Translations under genes and position numbers: made by a program | Notes under the pieces: model-generated | What the model was told of the DNA's origin: nothing | The model's input: only the letters and a program-made list of their open reading frames with translations | Databases searched by the model: none | NCBI GenBank assembly: GCA_020975725.1 | Contig: QXJR01000026.1 | Span: 1,054,001 to 1,118,000 of the forward strand | Source: Picocystis sp. L7 | Lineage: Eukaryota; Chlorophyta; Picocystophyceae; Picocystales; Picocystaceae | Direction of reading: 5' to 3' | Length of the DNA: 64,000 nucleotides | Part shown: in pieces, positions 59,550 through 64,000 of the stretch | Layout: every line of letters starts with the position of its first letter | Numbering within the stretch: the first letter of the stretch is position 1

Positions 59550-62429
59550 TCAATCCACATCTTGCGTACCCTCCGAGTCCAATGTCCCAGTCTGCCTCTC
59601 CTCTTGATCCTCCGAAGGGGTCTCCTGCTCACCGTCCTCGGCACCTGTGGACTCCACCTTCACCCCCCGTACCACGACCCTGTCTTCGAGCTTGGGCTCG
59701 TCCTCGCCCGTGTCCGCGGTTCTGGCAAACGACAGGAAACGTTGGAACTTCTCGCACTTTTCGACTCCAGGCAGCTCCAACACCAGGGCAGCAATGTCCG
59801 GATGGCTCAAGCCAAACATTTCCGTTCCACTCACGGTCACCTTGTTCCTCTGCGATCCTCGAAGCTTGTGGCAACGTAGAGACACCTCTACCCAAGCTCC
59901 AGAGGCTGTGTCTCTCTCAATGATATCATTGGGGGCATCGTCCGCGATTACCCTGAAGATAGGCCCTTCCCCGCCCTGATCCAGTATCTCGCTGGTGTAG
60001 TATGTACGTGTTGCCGGGTTGACAAAGCTGTAGTGCTCCCTGCGAGTGATAAGACCTGCAGGAAAAATGTGCCGATCATTGTGAAATCCTGGACGATCGT
60101 GCACAATGTGGCCCAAAGCAATCAGATACAACTTATCGGTAATGGTCAATGGGAGCATGGGCCGTCCATCGGCACCCCGTGGGATGTCCGTGTGCTTGGC
60201 GTACTTTGTCCTCGAGCGCTTCGATCGAGCCTTGGAAGGAGGGGCTTTTGGCTTGGGTGGAGGACGGCTTGGCGTTTTCCCAACAACGGGCGGGCGTTTT
60301 ATCGCCTTCTTCAGCCCCTTGCGCAGGCTCTTCGAGAGAAATTTTAGCCTCCTTTGACAGAGTTTGGGAGACGGTAGCTCCAACTCCAAGGGCTGCAAGC
60401 AGCCATCGTCTCCCATGCTGTTCAGTCCATCGTTGGAAGGTATCTGGCTGGGTGCAGATCGGAGTGCCCGCTGAAGCTTAAGGGACTGGATCGTGACATG
60501 GAACTCCAGTGACCGATCTGCCAAAATTGTACCCCAATTCCCATAACCGTGTTTCAGGACTCCTTGAGCCAAGGCGTGATCATGAACACCAACGTGCCAC
60601 CAAGAAGGCAGGTCCTGCCCTCGCCAAGAGGGTAGAGCAGCTTCCCACTCCTCGGCAGTGGGCATGAAGTGGAGAGCACGTGAAAGGATTCCCACCAGCT
60701 CAAGCCTCTCCTTGAGCCTAGCGGCGGTAATGCCGGTGAATAGAGCACGAGGGCCCCCACTTGTTCCCTCCTTTCCCGTACGCCTCTCCGTCTCCTGTTC
60801 TGCCCCCTCCTCTACTCCTCCTTGTGTGGTCTCCGGTTCAGCCTGCGCTGTGTTCTGCGTGGCGTGCGCAGGTTCTCCATTGCCCTCCTCCTTTGCCCTG
60901 GCTGCTTTCTGTCGCTTTTGAGTGCATATGACACAGCTGCAGTTGGGTAGATGCGTGGGGGGCTTTGACTGGGTGCCCCTCCCGGACTCCAAGGCCTTCT
61001 CCGCCAAGGCGGTGAGTTCCAGGTAGCATTCTCGGACCGCTCCTGTGGACTTGTTCAGGTTGGCTTGCTCTCGAAGAAGGCCCCAGTGTGGAGGGGAGCC
61101 TTTCACACTGAAATTAGGCTGGAGGCCATGGGCCATGAGTGCGCGTACCAAATCCATCTTTTCTCTCTTGGTCCATGTCTCCGCTTTGGCCACCGTATGA
61201 GGTCTGCGGACATTGCTCCTGCCCCTGGCTTTCGTCGGCTTCACCACCAGCTTGGACATGTGGTCTACCACACGTTTAAGTCTACGCGTTAGGGTGTCCG
61301 GTACAGGCCAGTCCAAGGTCAAATCAGACTCTCCCTCTGGGTCTTCTGCTTTCGATTTCTGTGATCCACCCATTTTCTCTTCCTCCTGTTTGATACCCCC
61401 GTTATCATCTCCCTGCGAAGTAACGGCTGCAGCCTGAGCAGCTTCGGCAGCTTTCGCTTCGGCAGCCTTGCGTTTCCTGTGCATGCATACCACACAAGTG
61501 CACGTATCTGCGTGTCCCATCCTGGACATGACGTTTTTCTCCGGATTGGTACCCATTGTCGCTGTACCTTCCATGTCTTTAGGGCTTTTGCCCTCCCGCT
61601 TACATTGCTCCTTGATTCCGTTCATGAGTTCCTGAAACATTCCACTTTCCTTCACTGCATCATACTGTCCATATCCACACTCATACACGCCGTGCACCAA
61701 TGCCTCGTCTGCCCTGTGATCCCACCACCAGGATGGTGCACTCGTCTCGGCCATGCTTCTCAGATGCTCCCTTGCACTTTCACAGGTTCGTTCATCTGCC
61801 AGCAGCCTCCTGGCATCCTGCAATCCTTTGAGCAGTCTCAGCCTCCTGGCCCACGACACGGCCAGCGCTTCTGCCTTGTGCCATTCCTGAGCTGTGGGCA
61901 CATCCGCGGCGCCTGCAAGCGTCGGCAGCGCTTCATCCACAAGGAAAGCATATTCCTTGCCTTCCAAGTGCGGCAGGCATGCTCGGCAGAAGGCTGCAGC
62001 TGCATCCATGACATCCTGCTGGCTGTGCGGCATGACTTTGAGTCCTTCTGTCATCGCTTGCATCACCGCATCCCATCGACCCAGGCCAAAATGCAGCAGA
62101 GCACGACGCAAGCATTCCCGATCGGCTTTTTTCCACGGCAATCGATGGCGCACGGCTTCCACTTGGTTCTTCGGACGACGCAGCAGTGACCTCAGCGCGG
62201 CTTGCGACTTGTTCTGCCACCTCAGCAGCGATTGGCAGCTTCTCTGCAGTTCCTTTCGATACCTCTTCTTCACGTGCGCATATCGATCCACCTTTTCGTT
62301 CTCTTTTCCGCGTGATTGCGTGCCTTCGATTTCGTTTGGACGCACCGTTCCTTCCTCCGGCGTCGGACGAGGTGTTTTTTCGTCCACTTCCATTTTACCT
62401 TCTTCTACTTCTTCCCGTTCGCGTTTCAT
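59550..62429 (-). CDS. FYR-domain chromatin-associated protein with a duplicated module
   Basis: FYRN and FYRC motifs mark chromatin regulators such as MLL/Trithorax and TBRG1. The 959-residue product has them near residues 755-900 (HYSFVNPATRTYYTSEILDQ, GPIFRVIADD, then VTVSGTEMFGLSHPDI and LELPGVEKCEKFQ). The N-terminal three quarters contain two related copies of a module made of three parts. One is a SANT-like helix segment (RRALLHFGLGRWDAV; second copy VRALMAHGLQ). Another is a CxCxxC motif followed by Lys/Ala (CTCVVCMHRKRK; CSCVICTQKRQK). The third is a CHD-like segment (WWWDHRADEALVHGVYECGY; WWHVGVHDHALAQGVLKHGY). The start at 62429 (MKREREEVEEGKMEVDE) was chosen because the frame upstream runs through a minisatellite. 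Exact role unknown. It is a single exon. Confidence 0.8.
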   Translation of the reverse strand: MKREREEVEEGKMEVDEKTPRPTPEEGTVRPNEIEGTQSRGKENEKVDRYAHVKKRYRKELQRSCQSLLRWQNKSQAALRSLLRRPKNQVEAVRHRLPWKKADRECLRRALLHFGLGRWDAVMQAMTEGLKVMPHSQQDVMDAAAAFCRACLPHLEGKEYAFLVDEALPTLAGAADVPTAQEWHKAEALAVSWARRLRLLKGLQDARRLLADERTCESAREHLRSMAETSAPSWWWDHRADEALVHGVYECGYGQYDAVKESGMFQELMNGIKEQCKREGKSPKDMEGTATMGTNPEKNVMSRMGHADTCTCVVCMHRKRKAAEAKAAEAAQAAAVTSQGDDNGGIKQEEEKMGGSQKSKAEDPEGESDLTLDWPVPDTLTRRLKRVVDHMSKLVVKPTKARGRSNVRRPHTVAKAETWTKREKMDLVRALMAHGLQPNFSVKGSPPHWGLLREQANLNKSTGAVRECYLELTALAEKALESGRGTQSKPPTHLPNCSCVICTQKRQKAARAKEEGNGEPAHATQNTAQAEPETTQGGVEEGAEQETERRTGKEGTSGGPRALFTGITAARLKERLELVGILSRALHFMPTAEEWEAALPSWRGQDLPSWWHVGVHDHALAQGVLKHGYGNWGTILADRSLEFHVTIQSLKLQRALRSAPSQIPSNDGLNSMGDDGCLQPLELELPSPKLCQRRLKFLSKSLRKGLKKAIKRPPVVGKTPSRPPPKPKAPPSKARSKRSRTKYAKHTDIPRGADGRPMLPLTITDKLYLIALGHIVHDRPGFHNDRHIFPAGLITRREHYSFVNPATRTYYTSEILDQGGEGPIFRVIADDAPNDIIERDTASGAWVEVSLRCHKLRGSQRNKVTVSGTEMFGLSHPDIAALVLELPGVEKCEKFQRFLSFARTADTGEDEPKLEDRVVVRGVKVESTGAEDGEQETPSEDQEERQTGTLDSEGTQDVD

Positions 62430-62781
62430 CGTTCCGATCTGCAGGTTCCTACGGTGTCCCGTGTCTGCTTCTTTCCACGTTCCTGATCGCCGTCCGATCG
62501 CCTCGCGGCACGTGACCAAGCACGTTTCTTCCTGTCTTTTTTTCCCTCTGCTTCGCTGGAGGGGTTGGTTCGTCTTTCTTCGTTCCTTCGTACTTCCGTG
62601 GTATCCTTCCTTTCGTGTTCCACCGTGATCCCACCTTCCACCGCCTTCGATCGACGATCGGATGCGACGATGAGAGCCGCAAGACGTGCGCGGACGCGAC
62701 GAGAGATGGCCGAAATGGAAGCACGAAATGGAACCACGAAAACACCGTGCTTTGGTCCGTCCAAGAAACCATCCCGATGGC
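62430..62781. other. 5' flank of the FYR gene
   Basis: About 350 bases between the start codon and the 46-bp minisatellite. All three minus frames are open here by chance. No TTAA box seen. Confidence 0.45.
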
Positions 62782-63033
62782 GGGAGTTTCTTCTCCACGA
62801 CCCCAAGGGGAGGAGAGGGGAGGAGAGGGGAGTTTCTTCTCCACGACCCCAAGGGGAGGAGAGGGGAGGAGAGGGGAGTTTCTTCTCCACGACCCCAAGG
62901 GGAGGAGAGGGGAGGAGAGGGGAGTTTCTTCTCCACGACCCCAAGGGGAGGAGAGGGGAGGAGAGGGGAGGAGAGGGGAGGAGAGGGGATGGTTGGGAGT
63001 TTCTTCTCCACGACCCCAAGGGGAGGAGGGGAT
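62782..63033 (+). repeat. 46-bp minisatellite, five copies
   Basis: The core AGTTTCTTCTCC occurs at 62785, 62831, 62877, 62923 and 62998. The first four are exactly 46 bp apart; the last is spaced by 75 bp through extra GAGGGGAG units. Each copy continues ACGACCCCAAGGGGAGG. The array is strongly asymmetric (purine-rich on the plus strand). Because it lacks stops it makes long artefact frames on both strands. Confidence 0.9.
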
Positions 63034-64000
63034 GGACACGTCGGACAATGGACAGGTAACAAGACCACGCGTCTCCACACCACAGTGCCAAGCGGACGTG
63101 AGGGATGCCGAAGGGAGCATGGAGGGCCTCGTTTCTCGGAAAACGGGCGAAGTTCATGATGGATCGTGGCGTGGGGAAAGGCCGTCGTTGGAGAACTTGC
63201 AATGCCATCGACTTGTGTCGCTAAACCGACTCACCAAACTTCTACTGGGAACTAGCGTTCGTAAGCCAAGCGTCATACTCCATAAACTGCTTAGAACGTA
63301 TACTTTCGGGCTTATTGGATGGAAGCGAGGGAGAAACCTTGCATTCCGACTCCTGTGCATTTCGTTAGAGCGCCGACGAAAATATGCCATAGATGGAAGG
63401 GGGGCTCGAAGATGGGGCACGTAAGTGGTGCTCCACAATGTGCATGTAGCGTCATGATTGGAACCGCTTCTGTTTTGGATCTTCTATGGCAAGCCATCTT
63501 CCACAACAAAAACACGCATTCAAAGAACAAGCCGTTGCCACTGCAAAGTCGTAGTTGGATGGGTCGATTCCTATAGAGTTGAAGAAGCATGCACGACCCA
63601 TTCGTTGTGCAAGTACATGTTTCGAGGCATGCTTGTCGCTACGGAAATTTGGTATTCTTTCGATAGCATCAATTTTCGACTTGCCTTGGCTTTTGTCTTG
63701 TCGTACCTTGGCATCATGGAGAGGCTTGCGTGTGCAATTTCAGTGGGAACCTCGGGGTCCCACGGTTCAACGGTAGTCAGAGTCTCCATATTGGCTTTAG
63801 GACATACATCTCTTCGAAAACAGGAACATCGTGTGGATCGTGTCAATGAATTCGGCGTGCATACGATTCCACATGCGGTGCACACCACCGCCTTTTCTCT
63901 CTCCGATTCGTTCGCCGTCCTTTGCATGGTCTTTGAACGTCCAAGGTCGAGGTACAACGCCATGTGGACGATCCTCGAGGTCCTTTTTTGGATCCCTTCT
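63034..64000. other. Right-edge region, nothing recognised
   Basis: Lower GC than the rest. Short frames on both strands, none matching a family I know. A gene could start beyond the right edge. Confidence 0.4.

Noticed and set aside
62430-63208. Extension of the FYR frame upstream and parallel frames through the minisatellite
   Set aside because: The 46-bp repeats lack stops in every minus frame, so the openness carries no information; the start at 62429 begins normal protein sequence.

Overview
The window looks like nuclear DNA of a plastid-bearing green-lineage microalga. The evidence is a plastid-type FtsZ2, a cyanobacterial-type SipA-like (DUF3148) protein, plant-type ureide-degradation enzymes, an Arabidopsis-CDC25-like phosphatase, and telo-box-like promoter motifs. 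Genes are closely packed on both strands. They have few introns, which are short (about 70-390 nt) and crowd the 5' ends. I reconstructed splicing by hand from frame changes, GT..AG ends and family alignment remembered from knowledge; none of it was computed or tested against transcripts. I do not name a species.

Layout from left to right. 1-9 kb: the 5' part of THO2 running off the left edge, a DUF493 protein, a DnaJ-type zinc-finger membrane protein, an acylphosphatase and a bZIP factor. 9-16.5 kb: an unknown two-exon gene divergent from a ribokinase, a small unknown protein, FtsZ2, RAD51C and mitochondrial ribosomal protein L7/L12. 16.55-21.65 kb: a whole-looking, very young Ty1/copia element in front of the L12 gene. 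21.6-29.2 kb: a 31-bp minisatellite, an unknown protein ending in a CaaX box, VPS23/TSG101 and a DPH6-type diphthine ammonia ligase with RidA domains. 29.2-32 kb: lower-GC DNA holding a decayed IS630/Tc1-like transposase. 32-42.6 kb: the SipA-like protein, RPA1, a PPPDE peptidase, a prolyl 4-hydroxylase, a C2-like protein and eIF2B-epsilon. 43-48.6 kb: ureidoglycine aminohydrolase, a VAMP7-type R-SNARE and ureidoglycolate amidohydrolase. 48.7-64 kb: a MAP kinase, tRNA-Ile(AAT), a RNF10-type RING protein, the CDC25-like phosphatase, PP6 catalytic subunit, and a FYR-domain chromatin protein beside a 46-bp minisatellite.

Functional links: the two ureide enzymes catalyse consecutive steps and sit within 5.4 kb. 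RAD51C and RPA1 act in DNA repair and replication, THO2 and the FYR protein in nuclear gene expression, and VPS23 and VAMP7 in endomembrane traffic.

The most interesting signals are a paired TTAA-box in front of four genes, 5' splice sites with C at +4, and atypical residues at normally conserved sites in RPA1, the bZIP factor and the MAP kinase. A duplicated module in the FYR protein and a short sequence shared by the LTR hairpin and two minisatellites also stand out.
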